Below are positions 1 through 7,794 of a DNA stretch of 29,587 bases, one piece after another. A program made the translations under genes and the position numbers. The stretch comes from an uncultured Clostridium sp. (GTDB lineage Bacteria > Bacillota > Clostridia > Clostridiales > Clostridiaceae). The stretch spans positions 1 to 29,587 of the forward strand of contig NZ_CAKVKB010000037.1 of NCBI RefSeq assembly GCF_934754915.1. The letters run 5' to 3'. The notes beneath the pieces were generated by a model. That model ran no database searches and was not told the origin of the DNA. It saw nothing but the letters and a program-made list of their open reading frames with translations. Each line of letters opens with the position of its first letter. The stretch's first letter is position 1.

Positions 1-120
1 GACCTGTTCTATTACTAAAGAAATCTGAATCTAATATCAATGCCAACACCAGACGTAAATCCTGTACAATTCAGTGTTTACGTTGATAAAAGATTCAGAT
101 AAACTTCATTTTAATAGGTC
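1..120. repeat. Nested inverted repeat at the left edge, no gene
   Basis: The outermost bases GACCT (1-5) and AGGTC (116-120) are complementary. A longer arm at 23-40 matches the reverse complement of 83-100 at 16 of 18 positions. Inside it, ACGTAAA (53-59) pairs with TTTACGT (77-83) and CTG (62-64) with CAG (72-74). The segment could fold into one long branched hairpin on either strand. It could be a structured RNA, the end of a mobile element or the tail of a gene outside the window. I found no coding frame I recognise and no promoter. The rest, to about 240, is AT-rich and unassigned. Confidence 0.45.
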
Positions 121-242
121 AAAATACTAAAAAGTTTACACAAAATTATATACAGACTCTAAAAAATCAATTCGACAGCCCCATTTTTATTATATTTTAT
201 AAAACATATATTCCAATTTATTAAATAAAATGTTTTTATATT

Positions 243-608
243 TTAAAGTTTTGTTATTGATACAGCTTTATATCCTTGTTTTCTAACAATTTCTTTAAGT
301 TCCTGTTCTGAAACTTCTTTTTTAGATCTGACATCTGCAGTTTTTTCTTTAAGGTTTACTTCTGCTAGAAAATTACCATCTTCATTAAATCCATTTTCCA
401 CTCTTATTTTACAGTTCTTACACGACATTCCTTCAATATTTATTTTAAATGCATAAGGATAATTATCTTTGTTTTTATCTTGAGGCTTAATCTTTTTGAT
501 TTCATCTCCTCCAGAACCACAACATCCATTGTTTATCTTTTTTAAATAGCTTTTTAAAGAAAAACAACAAATAGCAATAAGTAAAATACATATAATAACT
601 GTTGACAT
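243..608 (-). CDS. Small membrane-anchored heavy-metal-associated (HMA) domain protein
   Basis: A 121-residue protein. Residues 3-20 form one hydrophobic segment, followed by a basic stretch and a Cys-Gly cluster (CCGSGG, about 29-34). That N-terminus resembles FeoB-associated Cys-rich membrane proteins. From about residue 53 to the end is an HMA fold with the metal-binding motif GMSCKNC, as in CopZ and the N-termini of metal P-type ATPases. It probably binds a soft metal ion (copper, zinc or similar) at the cytoplasmic membrane face. The start follows a strong GGAGAGGC-type ribosome binding site. Its promoter overlaps a Fur box, which suggests induction under iron limitation and fits the Feo-like N-terminus. 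No transporter gene lies next to it, so its partner is unknown. The HMA call is firm; the iron link is inference. Confidence 0.8.
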   Translation of the reverse strand: MSTVIICILLIAICCFSLKSYLKKINNGCCGSGGDEIKKIKPQDKNKDNYPYAFKINIEGMSCKNCKIRVENGFNEDGNFLAEVNLKEKTADVRSKKEVSEQELKEIVRKQGYKAVSITKL

Positions 609-702
609 AGTGCCTCTCCTCCTGTGTTTTATCTATAATTTATATATACTGCAAGATTAAAATTGTATATAAAATCTATCTCATACATATAAGAATACCA
701 AA

Positions 703-760
703 GAAATCTTGAAAAGATTTCATCCTTCACTGTCAATTGTGCATTTTTAATTACAATTTA
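703..760 (-). repeat. Dispersed hairpin repeat, copy A
   Basis: Bases 703-721 are a perfect 9-bp inverted repeat with a 3-base loop (GAAATCTT core). Read on the minus strand, the preceding bases (ACAATTGACAGTG...) match the same part of the copy at 23270-23360. This copy falls in the predicted 5' leader of the HMA gene, between its -10 box and its start codon. Confidence 0.55.
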
Positions 761-761
761 T

Positions 762-805
762 AATATACTATTGTCTTGCCTTCCAGTCAATGATAATCAT
801 TTTCG
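762..805 (-). promoter_or_regulatory. Sigma-A promoter overlapped by a Fur box
   Basis: On the minus strand, TTGACT (785-790) and TATATT (762-767) are separated by exactly 17 bp and point at the HMA gene. A Fur-box-like sequence, GAAAATGATTATCATTGAC on the minus strand (787-805), matches the classical 19-bp GATAATGATAATCATTATC consensus at 15 positions by my count. It covers the -35 box, so a bound repressor would block RNA polymerase. Confidence 0.6.
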
Positions 806-818
806 TTAAACTTTGGAT

Positions 819-859
819 AAAAAGCAGAAAATAAATAAATTCATTATCTATTTTCTGCT
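819..859 (-). terminator. Intrinsic terminator of the NRPS-like gene
   Basis: AGCAGAAAATA (823-833) and TATTTTCTGCT (849-859) form a perfect 11-bp stem. Read on the minus strand, the stem is followed by a run of five T (819-823). It lies 33 bases past the stop codon of the NRPS-like gene and just before the Fur-box promoter, separating the two units. Confidence 0.75.
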
Positions 860-891
860 ATGTTTTTCCCTATATAAGGGTATCTGCAAAA

Positions 892-3800
892 TTAATATCT
901 GCCAACATATTTGATATTTTTAGGTATAAGATGTTTTGGACACTTTTCTCCTATGAATTTCTTTAATTCTTCATAATCAGGATTTATATTTCCCTTTATT
1001 TCAGCTGTCAATGTCATTTCATTTATTTCCCTGTCATAATTCATATAACATTCTGCATAATCAATTCCATCATATTCAAGAAGAACTGATTCAAGGAATC
1101 CTAGTTCATAATATATACGTCCTCTGCTTCCATCTGTAAGTACTGTCCTGCCACTATTTTTCAAGAAACTGACTGAACCATCTGGAAGAATTCTTGCACT
1201 TTCAGTTGTACAATATAAAGTTCCTGGTCCATATGGATTTTCTATCACTTCTCCATAATAGCTTGGTTTATAATCCATAATATATAATACTCCCCATGCC
1301 CCATATGGCTTTTTGTTATAATTTTCATCCAGTACATAAACCTTTATTTTTTCATCTTCTTTTGCATGAGAAATCATTTTATATCCTGCTTCATCATTTA
1401 TGGCACCAGCATTTATATAAAAATGTTTTGGATATACAGTTTCAGGTATGTGCTTTTTCAATCTTCTTACAGATCTTTCCTCAAGCATTGCTGAAAGGAC
1501 ACTTTCATAACATATTAGAAAAATTTCAAGCTGATTCTTATCAAATCTGTTTTTCCAATATCGCAATTCTGTATAATATCCCTTATCATCTGACATTACC
1601 TGCATATGAAATGGAAGTGAATCAAGCTGAAGTCTTATCTTTTCTGCTTTTGCTCCTCCAATTTCATTAATATTCAAAATATCTCCTTGATATTGAAAGA
1701 ACATTTCTCCTTCACGTGGAGCAGCTATATAACATCTCATTGTCTCCATAATCTGTTTCCCACACTTATGAAGAAGATCTGTCACTCTTTCATGAGGAAC
1801 CTGATTGTATCTACAATAATAAGTAAGGAATAATGGTCCTGCAAGTCTTGTCCATCTGTTATCTGTTCTTCCACTGTGAATACTTGTACAAAAAACATCC
1901 TTTTCATCACTAAAAAGACTTATGCAGTAATTATATGCAGTAATAAACAATACATTTTCTGAAACTGAATTCTGTCTGCAGAAATATAAAATTTCTTTTC
2001 TTGACAGACTTTCAAATCTTTTTCTTATAACTGCATTTGTACCATCAGAATAATCTTCTTTTTCCTTCTTATTTAAGATACTTCTCTTCATCTTTAAATC
2101 TTTCATCAATTTATCTATATATTCTATATCTCTTTCTCTCATGCCCTTTTTCTCTTTATCTTCAATCTCAAGCATGTATTCATAGAATGTATAACTTTCT
2201 TTTTCTACAGGTTCACCACAGTAAAATTTATTTACATCTTCAAAAAGTATATTCATTGTTATTCCATCACCCATAATATGTGCAACATCAAAGAACATAT
2301 ATTTAGAAGTTTCTGTTTCAAACAGATATATATGAAATAAATTATCTTCTGCTGTGTAAGCAAATGGAACAAGTAATTCCTTAAGTCTTGTCTGCCATTC
2401 TTCTTCACTTAATTTTATTATTGGAATATCTATATTTCTTGAATCATCCCTATATGCCTTATACATCATTCCATCAGGTTTTATAATCGCCTTTAACCCT
2501 GGATGTGCTTCAATTGTATCTTCAATTGCTTTTTTTAATCTGTTTAAATCCACACTATTATCAAGCTTAAATGTAAATGGAAGATTAGCTGTTGTATTTC
2601 CTTTTATTATATAAGCAAAATATTTCTGCATTGGAGTAATAGGGTATTCTTTTCTTATGCTTAAATCAATATCATTTATGTTCTTAGCATTTTCTATAAA
2701 TTTTTCTATTTTCAAAACGGTATTGTTTTCCATAAGATCATTAAATGTCATTGTTTTTTTGAACTTATTATTAAGTTCTTCAATAAGCATAACACTTCCA
2801 AGTGAATCCATTCCACAATCATATATATTGCTGTCAATTCCAAACAGTTCATTTCCTATTATTTCAGCTATACTATCATAAATCTTCTTTTGAATATCAT
2901 TCTCTGGTTTTCTTGCATTTACTGCTTTTATTTCTTCTTCATTTTTCTTATTAAAATATTTCTGACGCATTATCTTTTTAGATGATGTCTTTTCAAATGG
3001 ATCTTTTCTTACTGTACATTGAACTATTTTTTCATAAGATGGAAGTTCTGCATTATGCTTATTTACAATCTTCTGTATTTCTTCCTCTATATCTTCAATT
3101 CCTTCTGCTTCAGCATACTTATAATTAGGATATATTTCAGCTGCTATAACATCCCCATTTCCATAAACCAATATATCAGAAATAAGTGTTTCACCATCAA
3201 AATGATTTTCAATTCCTTCTGGTGATACATTCTCACCATTGCTTAATACTATAAGATTTTTTTTACGTCCAGTAAGATATAAGAAATTGTCATCATCCAA
3301 ATATCCTAAATCCCCTGTTCTAAGCCAGCCATCTTCTGTTATTACTTCTGCTGTCTTATCAGGCTCTTTATAATATCCCATCATTACTGAAGGACTTTTT
3401 ACCTGAATCTCGCCATCTACAATTCTGATTTCACATCTATCTACAGCCTGTCCTACAGAATTCAGCTTATCAGTTCTGCTGTAATCAGGTACTGAAACTT
3501 TAGGAGAACATTCCGACATTCCGTATCCCTGTCCTATTGTTATGTTTAATTTCAAAAAATTTAATGCAAGAGATTCAGGAAGATATCCACCTCCACTTAC
3601 AATCTTGTGAAGCCTTTTTCCCAGTATGCTTTTCTTTACTTCTTCTATTGGCATTTCTGGATTTGATTTTGATGTCATCAAAACTTTGTTATAAAGTGCC
3701 TTTGCCATCATTGGAACTGAACGAATTACAGATGGTTCAAAAAGTTTTACATAATACATTAATTTAGATAAGTTATTTCCTCCAAGACATAAAGTACTTC

Positions 3801-4506
3801 CATAACGCATTACTAAAAAAACATCTCCATTAAGACAAAAAATATGATGCATAGGAAGTACATTTAAAAATACTTCTTCAATCTGGCATTCCTTCTCAGT
3901 GCTGCAGAATGTGTTATCTATAAGATTTCTATGAGAAAGCATTACTCCCTTTCCTCTTCCTGTAGTTCCAGATGTAAATATTATTATTGCACACTCTTCA
4001 GGTTCTGCTTTTGAAATAAATTCTTTTTCTCTGTAATTATTTATTATGTTTTCTGCACATTCTGAGTGATTCCTATTTTGAATGCATACATAGTATTTTA
4101 CATTTGGGCATTTTTCTTTTATGATTTCTATTTGAGACTTAAATTCCCAATCATAAAATATTACTTCTGTATCTGAACGAAGAATATTATCTACAAGTCC
4201 TTCTTTGCTAAGCTGAACATCCAAAGGTATTGATACAGAACCTGCACCTGTTATTCCCAAAAGTGCTGCCATATAATAGTGGCTTCCTCTTCCTAAAAGT
4301 GCCGCATGCATTTTATGCCCTTGACATATATTCTTCTCATCCATCCATGATGAGAATGCTGAACAGTCTTTTGCAAAATCTTTATAGCTTCTTTCCTTTA
4401 TACTGCCATTTTCCTCTTCATATCGCAAAAAAACTTTATCACCATACTCTTTTCCTGCATTTTTAACTAAATCATAAATTGTTTTTGTGTTTTCTAATGT
4501 AATCAT
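892..4506 (-). CDS. NRPS-like enzyme: acyl-adenylation, carrier, condensation, remnant adenylation domain
   Basis: A 1204-residue single-module protein. Residues 1-515 are an AMP-forming domain of the long-chain acyl-CoA synthetase type: FTSGTTGRGKG (about 177-187), YGMSE (about 328), RTGDL (about 396) and the catalytic lysine region SSKKIMR (about 508). Residues 540-605 are a carrier domain with the phosphopantetheine serine in DCGMDSLGS. Residues 618-1010 are a condensation-type domain whose active site reads AHIMGDG, keeping the second His and the Asp-Gly of HHxxxDG but with Ala for the first His. Residues 1055-1204 resemble the C-terminal third of a second adenylation domain with its core motifs decayed. 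There is no thioesterase or reductase. It likely loads a fatty or small acyl group and transfers it to a soluble acceptor; the product is unknown. The start follows an AGAGGAGAGAGG ribosome binding site. The MarR gene upstream probably controls it. Confidence 0.85.
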   Translation of the reverse strand: MITLENTKTIYDLVKNAGKEYGDKVFLRYEEENGSIKERSYKDFAKDCSAFSSWMDEKNICQGHKMHAALLGRGSHYYMAALLGITGAGSVSIPLDVQLSKEGLVDNILRSDTEVIFYDWEFKSQIEIIKEKCPNVKYYVCIQNRNHSECAENIINNYREKEFISKAEPEECAIIIFTSGTTGRGKGVMLSHRNLIDNTFCSTEKECQIEEVFLNVLPMHHIFCLNGDVFLVMRYGSTLCLGGNNLSKLMYYVKLFEPSVIRSVPMMAKALYNKVLMTSKSNPEMPIEEVKKSILGKRLHKIVSGGGYLPESLALNFLKLNITIGQGYGMSECSPKVSVPDYSRTDKLNSVGQAVDRCEIRIVDGEIQVKSPSVMMGYYKEPDKTAEVITEDGWLRTGDLGYLDDDNFLYLTGRKKNLIVLSNGENVSPEGIENHFDGETLISDILVYGNGDVIAAEIYPNYKYAEAEGIEDIEEEIQKIVNKHNAELPSYEKIVQCTVRKDPFEKTSSKKIMRQKYFNKKNEEEIKAVNARKPENDIQKKIYDSIAEIIGNELFGIDSNIYDCGMDSLGSVMLIEELNNKFKKTMTFNDLMENNTVLKIEKFIENAKNINDIDLSIRKEYPITPMQKYFAYIIKGNTTANLPFTFKLDNSVDLNRLKKAIEDTIEAHPGLKAIIKPDGMMYKAYRDDSRNIDIPIIKLSEEEWQTRLKELLVPFAYTAEDNLFHIYLFETETSKYMFFDVAHIMGDGITMNILFEDVNKFYCGEPVEKESYTFYEYMLEIEDKEKKGMRERDIEYIDKLMKDLKMKRSILNKKEKEDYSDGTNAVIRKRFESLSRKEILYFCRQNSVSENVLFITAYNYCISLFSDEKDVFCTSIHSGRTDNRWTRLAGPLFLTYYCRYNQVPHERVTDLLHKCGKQIMETMRCYIAAPREGEMFFQYQGDILNINEIGGAKAEKIRLQLDSLPFHMQVMSDDKGYYTELRYWKNRFDKNQLEIFLICYESVLSAMLEERSVRRLKKHIPETVYPKHFYINAGAINDEAGYKMISHAKEDEKIKVYVLDENYNKKPYGAWGVLYIMDYKPSYYGEVIENPYGPGTLYCTTESARILPDGSVSFLKNSGRTVLTDGSRGRIYYELGFLESVLLEYDGIDYAECYMNYDREINEMTLTAEIKGNINPDYEELKKFIGEKCPKHLIPKNIKYVGRY

Positions 4507-4547
4507 GACCTCTCTCCTCTTATACTTAATATTAAAAGCAATTAACT

Positions 4548-4600
4548 ATTTCGCAATGCGAAATAATATGTTAAAAAAATATTTCGTAATGCGAAATATT
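4548..4600. promoter_or_regulatory. Tandem palindromic operators, probably for the adjacent MarR protein
   Basis: Two near-identical palindromes lie in the gap between marR and the NRPS-like gene. ATTTCGCAATGCGAAAT (4548-4564) is perfect around a central base. ATTTCGTAATGCGAAAT (4581-4597) differs by one base, and its flanking AT bases extend the symmetry to 4578-4600. Their centres are 33 bp apart, about three helical turns, so two dimers could bind the same DNA face. MarR-family dimers typically bind palindromes of this length. Confidence 0.75.
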
Positions 4601-4636
4601 AATTTAAATTAATTCTTCCAAATACCATTTTGCAAA

Positions 4637-5065
4637 CTACATCTCAATATTATCTGAATATGATAATACAATTCTTAACAATCTTATTAACTCTTTTGTA
4701 TCATTTTCCCCAAGTATTTCAAACAATCCTTCATATTCATCAGTTATATAATTTCTTTTTTCAGCTGCTTCAATTTTCCCTTTTTCTGTTATACAGACAT
4801 TTACTCTTCTTTTATCTTTATCATCTTTAAATCTCTTTATAAATCCTTTAGTTTCTAGACTTTTCAAAATATCAGTCATTCTTCCTGGAACAACATGAAG
4901 TTTTTCTGTTAAAGTCCCTGCATTAACATTGTCTTTTATATATGCAAGATATCTTAATACTCCATATTCTCCTCTTATGCTGTCTTGAACAGTTCTATTT
5001 ATTCTTCTGTTTAAAAATTCTGCCAGCAAGCTGTATAATTCCTCTCTCAAATTTTCTTCTGACAT
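4637..5065 (-). CDS. MarR-family transcriptional regulator
   Basis: A 142-residue winged-helix regulator. An N-terminal dimerisation helix (about 1-30) is followed by the HTH region (GTLTEKLHVVPGRMTDILKSLETKG) and wing (KRFKDDKDKRRVNVCITEKG), whose D-R and T-x-x-G pattern is typical of MarR. I place the start at the ATG ending at 5065, not the upstream ATG at 5089, because GGAG lies 8-9 bases before the 5065 codon. It is transcribed in the same direction as the NRPS-like gene, 130 bp upstream of it. The tandem palindromes in that gap suggest it represses the enzyme gene. MarR proteins often respond to small lipophilic or phenolic ligands, perhaps here the product or substrate of the enzyme. 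Confidence 0.85.
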   Translation of the reverse strand: MSEENLREELYSLLAEFLNRRINRTVQDSIRGEYGVLRYLAYIKDNVNAGTLTEKLHVVPGRMTDILKSLETKGFIKRFKDDKDKRRVNVCITEKGKIEAAEKRNYITDEYEGLFEILGENDTKELIRLLRIVLSYSDNIEM

Positions 5066-5109
5066 TACGTTAACTCCTATCATATACAACTATTTATGAC
5101 TTTATTAAA

Positions 5110-5138
5110 ATTATAATTCTAACTCTCTCTATTGTCAA
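5110..5138 (-). promoter_or_regulatory. Consensus sigma-A promoter of marR
   Basis: On the minus strand TTGACA (5133-5138), 17 bp, TATAAT (5110-5115): a full match to both boxes. It lies 45 bp upstream of the marR start. No copy of the palindromic operator is present here, so autoregulation is not evident. Confidence 0.8.
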
Positions 5139-5177
5139 ATAATCGAATTTATCCTTTTTCTTCACAAGCATTCTTAA

Positions 5178-5705
5178 TTAAAAATTATCAGCTATATACT
5201 GGTTTAAAAAATTAACAGCATTTCTCATATCATCTTCATTAGGATGATTTCTTGATTCAATGTGGCGCTTATATCCTTCTTCATTTAAATAATGCGGATG
5301 ATCTTTGGGAAGGTTTCTACGATACTCTGTCCTCTTAACAGGTATTTTCCCGCGACTTAAAAATACCCCTTCACATTTATTCTGGCCATTTATAAATTCT
5401 ATTACATTTTTTCTTACCCTGTCTCCATACTCGCTGTCTGGATAATTTCCCATTGTACCAAATGCAAGTATTTTTTGATCCTTATATTTAGAAACAAATC
5501 TCTGGCTCAAATCATCTAGAGTTGATCTTCTACACCAAAAACATAAGATATATAAATCTGCTTCACATTGAACTTCCTCTAAATCATGAAACTTTTTAAG
5601 AATTATATTATACCCCTTACCTTCAATTTCTTCTTTTACTCTGCTCGCTATTTTCAATGTATTCCCAGTAACGGAAGATATAAAGATTGCTATATCTTTT
5701 TTCAT
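5178..5705 (-). CDS. Flavodoxin family protein, BilS-like
   Basis: A 175-residue flavodoxin-fold protein. The FMN phosphate loop is SSVTGNTLKIA (about 10-20). The middle contains FGTMGNYPDSEYG (about 92-104), and the C-terminal part has LSRGKIPV and repeated His-Pro segments. That pattern resembles BilS, the flavodoxin partner of the gut bilirubin reductase BilR, but no BilR or other flavoenzyme reductase sits beside it, so its redox partner is unknown. It lacks a membrane segment and should act in the cytoplasm. It is the last gene of a probable three-gene unit, 20 bp after a DtxR-type regulator. Flavodoxins commonly replace ferredoxin when iron is short, which would fit metal-dependent control; that link is inference. 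Confidence 0.75.
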   Translation of the reverse strand: MKKDIAIFISSVTGNTLKIASRVKEEIEGKGYNIILKKFHDLEEVQCEADLYILCFWCRRSTLDDLSQRFVSKYKDQKILAFGTMGNYPDSEYGDRVRKNVIEFINGQNKCEGVFLSRGKIPVKRTEYRRNLPKDHPHYLNEEGYKRHIESRNHPNEDDMRNAVNFLNQYIADNF

Positions 5706-5725
5706 AATTATACCTCTGCTGTTTT

Positions 5726-6112
5726 TTATTTAACTATTTTATTATAATTCAAATCAGATGTAAATTTTTTGAAAGCCTGAAAGCTTTCTTCACTTATTAC
5801 ATGTTCTATTCTGCATGCGTCTTCAGATGCAATTTTCTCATCCACACCAATCTGTATAAAAAATTTAGTTAATAGAGTATGTCTTTCATATATCTTTTCT
5901 GCAATAACAGTTCCTTGTGGAGTAAGCTTTATAAAGCCACTGTTGTCTACTGTAATATATCCATTAATTCTTAAATTTTTCATTGCTACACTGACACTTG
6001 CTTTTGTAAATCCCAGTTCATGAACTATATCTATAGACTTTACATTTTCCATACGCTTATTAAGTATTAATATTGTTTCCAAATAATTCTCTGCTGATTC
6101 TTGTATTTTCAT
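5726..6112 (-). CDS. DtxR/MntR-family metal-dependent transcriptional regulator
   Basis: A 128-residue protein made of the winged HTH (about 1-62, opening SAENYLETI as in the family) and the dimerisation/metal-binding domain (about 63-128). Likely metal ligands are Glu9 or Glu12, the His in YERHTLL, and Asp, Glu and His in EDACRIEHVIS. There is no SH3-like third domain, so it is a short MntR/TroR-like form. It would repress targets when Mn(II) or Fe(II) is abundant. It sits between the 2'-5' RNA ligase-type gene (19 bp gap) and the flavodoxin gene (20 bp gap). The ATG at 6112 is the only start that keeps the full HTH; its ribosome binding site is weak. Confidence 0.85.
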   Translation of the reverse strand: MKIQESAENYLETILILNKRMENVKSIDIVHELGFTKASVSVAMKNLRINGYITVDNSGFIKLTPQGTVIAEKIYERHTLLTKFFIQIGVDEKIASEDACRIEHVISEESFQAFKKFTSDLNYNKIVK

Positions 6113-6131
6113 AATTTATACCCATACACTC

Positions 6132-6656
6132 CTACTTTAAATTCCATACTATAATATCTTCATAAGGATTTGTTTTTGATAATCCAATCTGTGTAACTTT
6201 GCCATTAAAAATGGTGAAATTCCTGTTTAACTCTTCAAACGCACTATATAGTTGTTCTCTTGTTAATTTTTTAGCTATAGTCGTATGAGGCATCCATTGA
6301 AATGGCCTATAATATCTGCTTATACTTATCCCTGTATTTACTGATATAGCATCATATATTTCGGCAGATATATTATGAAGATATTTATTTAAAACTGGTG
6401 TCAGAAATATTACAGATGATTTAAAAGAGCCTATTGATGCCCATGTTATATCTCCACTCTTAATATTTCTGACTTTTTCTTCTAATGCATTTATAATTTC
6501 ATGTATTTCATAAGTTTCAAATGCTGAAATTGTTATATGCGGAGGAACTCTTCCATTAATCATAAAATCATTGCCACTTTTGCATGCTGCTTTATTTATC
6601 AGCTTCTGAATTTTTTGTGATGTTTTCTCCTCAAAATATAATGATATTAAGTACAT
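6132..6656 (-). CDS. 2'-5' RNA ligase / cyclic phosphodiesterase superfamily protein
   Basis: A 174-residue 2H-phosphoesterase-type protein with the two expected HxT/S motifs, PHITIS near residue 40 and PHTTIA near residue 129. The superfamily hydrolyses or ligates 2'-5' or cyclic nucleotide phosphodiester bonds; the bacterial substrates are mostly unknown. I place the start at the ATG ending at 6656, preceded by GGGGA. A further 19 in-frame codons upstream would encode an Ile/Tyr-rich stretch unlike the family and run into low-complexity AT DNA next to a dispersed repeat. It leads the unit with the DtxR-type gene and flavodoxin. The connection to metal regulation is unclear. Confidence 0.8.
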   Translation of the reverse strand: MYLISLYFEEKTSQKIQKLINKAACKSGNDFMINGRVPPHITISAFETYEIHEIINALEEKVRNIKSGDITWASIGSFKSSVIFLTPVLNKYLHNISAEIYDAISVNTGISISRYYRPFQWMPHTTIAKKLTREQLYSAFEELNRNFTIFNGKVTQIGLSKTNPYEDIIVWNLK

Positions 6657-6711
6657 ATTGTTCCCCATTCTTTTTACAAGATTTATTATATATATATTAT
6701 ATATAATAATC

Positions 6712-6750
6712 ACAGAAATCTTGCAAATATTTCATCTTACATTATGAATT
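6712..6750 (-). repeat. Dispersed hairpin repeat, copy F (partial)
   Basis: Bases 6715-6733 (GAAATCTTGCAAATATTTC) are a slightly decayed version of the hairpin core seen at 703-721 and 20367-20385. On the minus strand it is followed by TGTGATTATTATATA, matching the tail of copy C. Confidence 0.45.
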
Positions 6751-6781
6751 AGAATATATACAAAATCATTAAGATAAAATT

Positions 6782-7744
6782 TTAATTTTCAGTATCATTA
6801 ATAGATAAATCTTTTGAGAAAACCCATTCATGGTCTGCAATATTTCTGCCCTTAACTGTAACATTATTTCCATTAACCTCTACATATAATCCATTATTAT
6901 AAGAAGAATCTCTTCTTATTCCATTTTCGCTGTTTTCATCTTTTATTAAAGTATATCCTACTGCACCTGTATGAACCATTGTAAATGGCATATTTTCCTT
7001 AATACAATCATCATCAAAATCTTTATGAGTATGTGATGAGAATATTACTACTTCTGGATAATTCGATAATATTTCTTTTATCTCATCCTTCTGCACTACA
7101 CCAGACCAATCCCTGCCAAAAAAATCTGCACTTATTGGTTGGTGTAAAAATACAAATATAGGTTTACCTTTTTCATATCCATCTTTCAGTGTTTCTCTAA
7201 ACCAAGATAATTGCTCTTCTGTGAGTGAGGCCATTGTAGCATTGAAACCTTCATTTTCCACATCATCACTTCCAAGTGATATAAAATGATATCCTTTTAT
7301 CCATTGGTCATTGTAAACTTTTTCATTTCCTGAGAACTCTAGGTATCTATTCATAAATTTTATCATATCTTCTTTAGAATCACTATCATAATCATAATTA
7401 TAAAATTCATGATTTCCTATATTTTTAATTATTATATCTGGCAGTTTATTTTTATTCTTAGATATTATTTTGTTCATATCTTTATACTGCTCATCTTTTC
7501 CTTCATCTACAGTATCTCCATTTAACACTAGTGCATCTATTGATTTATTTATATTATAAAAATCATTAACAGCATTTTGAAATCCATTAATACTATCATG
7601 CACATCTCCAAGAACTACAAACGAAAGATCTGCTTTTGGTTCATATGCTGAACTATCTTTTGAATTATGATTCATCATAAATATTATTGTAAAAATCGCT
7701 ACTAAAGATATAATAATAGCTAAACTTATTCTTTTTACTTTCAT
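6782..7744 (-). CDS. Membrane-anchored calcineurin-like metallophosphoesterase
   Basis: A 320-residue protein with one N-terminal hydrophobic segment (about residues 6-24) after a basic Lys/Arg start, acting as an uncleaved anchor or signal peptide; there is no lipobox. The rest is a calcineurin-type metallophosphatase with all metal-site motifs in order: GDVHD, NGDTVDEG, GNHEF, HQP and SSHTHKD. The catalytic domain should lie outside the cytoplasm, probably on a phosphoester or nucleotide substrate. I chose the ATG ending at 7744 because AAAGGAGGA lies about 10 bases upstream; nine more in-frame codons exist before it. Its promoter has the 19-bp spacer and central palindrome typical of MerR-controlled genes. 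The specific substrate is unknown. Confidence 0.85.
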   Translation of the reverse strand: MKVKRISLAIIISLVAIFTIIFMMNHNSKDSSAYEPKADLSFVVLGDVHDSINGFQNAVNDFYNINKSIDALVLNGDTVDEGKDEQYKDMNKIISKNKNKLPDIIIKNIGNHEFYNYDYDSDSKEDMIKFMNRYLEFSGNEKVYNDQWIKGYHFISLGSDDVENEGFNATMASLTEEQLSWFRETLKDGYEKGKPIFVFLHQPISADFFGRDWSGVVQKDEIKEILSNYPEVVIFSSHTHKDFDDDCIKENMPFTMVHTGAVGYTLIKDENSENGIRRDSSYNNGLYVEVNGNNVTVKGRNIADHEWVFSKDLSINDTEN

Positions 7745-7794
7745 AATTCTAATTCCTCCTTTACAAAACAATAAATTTATAATTTAACAGCTTC

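Noticed and set aside
1296..1670. Plus-strand open frame inside the NRPS-like gene, and several like it up to 4466
   Set aside because: These are antisense frames of a long coding gene, rich in Leu, His and Phe, without ribosome binding sites or family features.
6657..6713. Longer N-terminus for the 2'-5' RNA ligase-type protein
   Set aside because: The 19 added residues are low-complexity Ile/Tyr/Asn with no ribosome binding site and lie beside a dispersed repeat.
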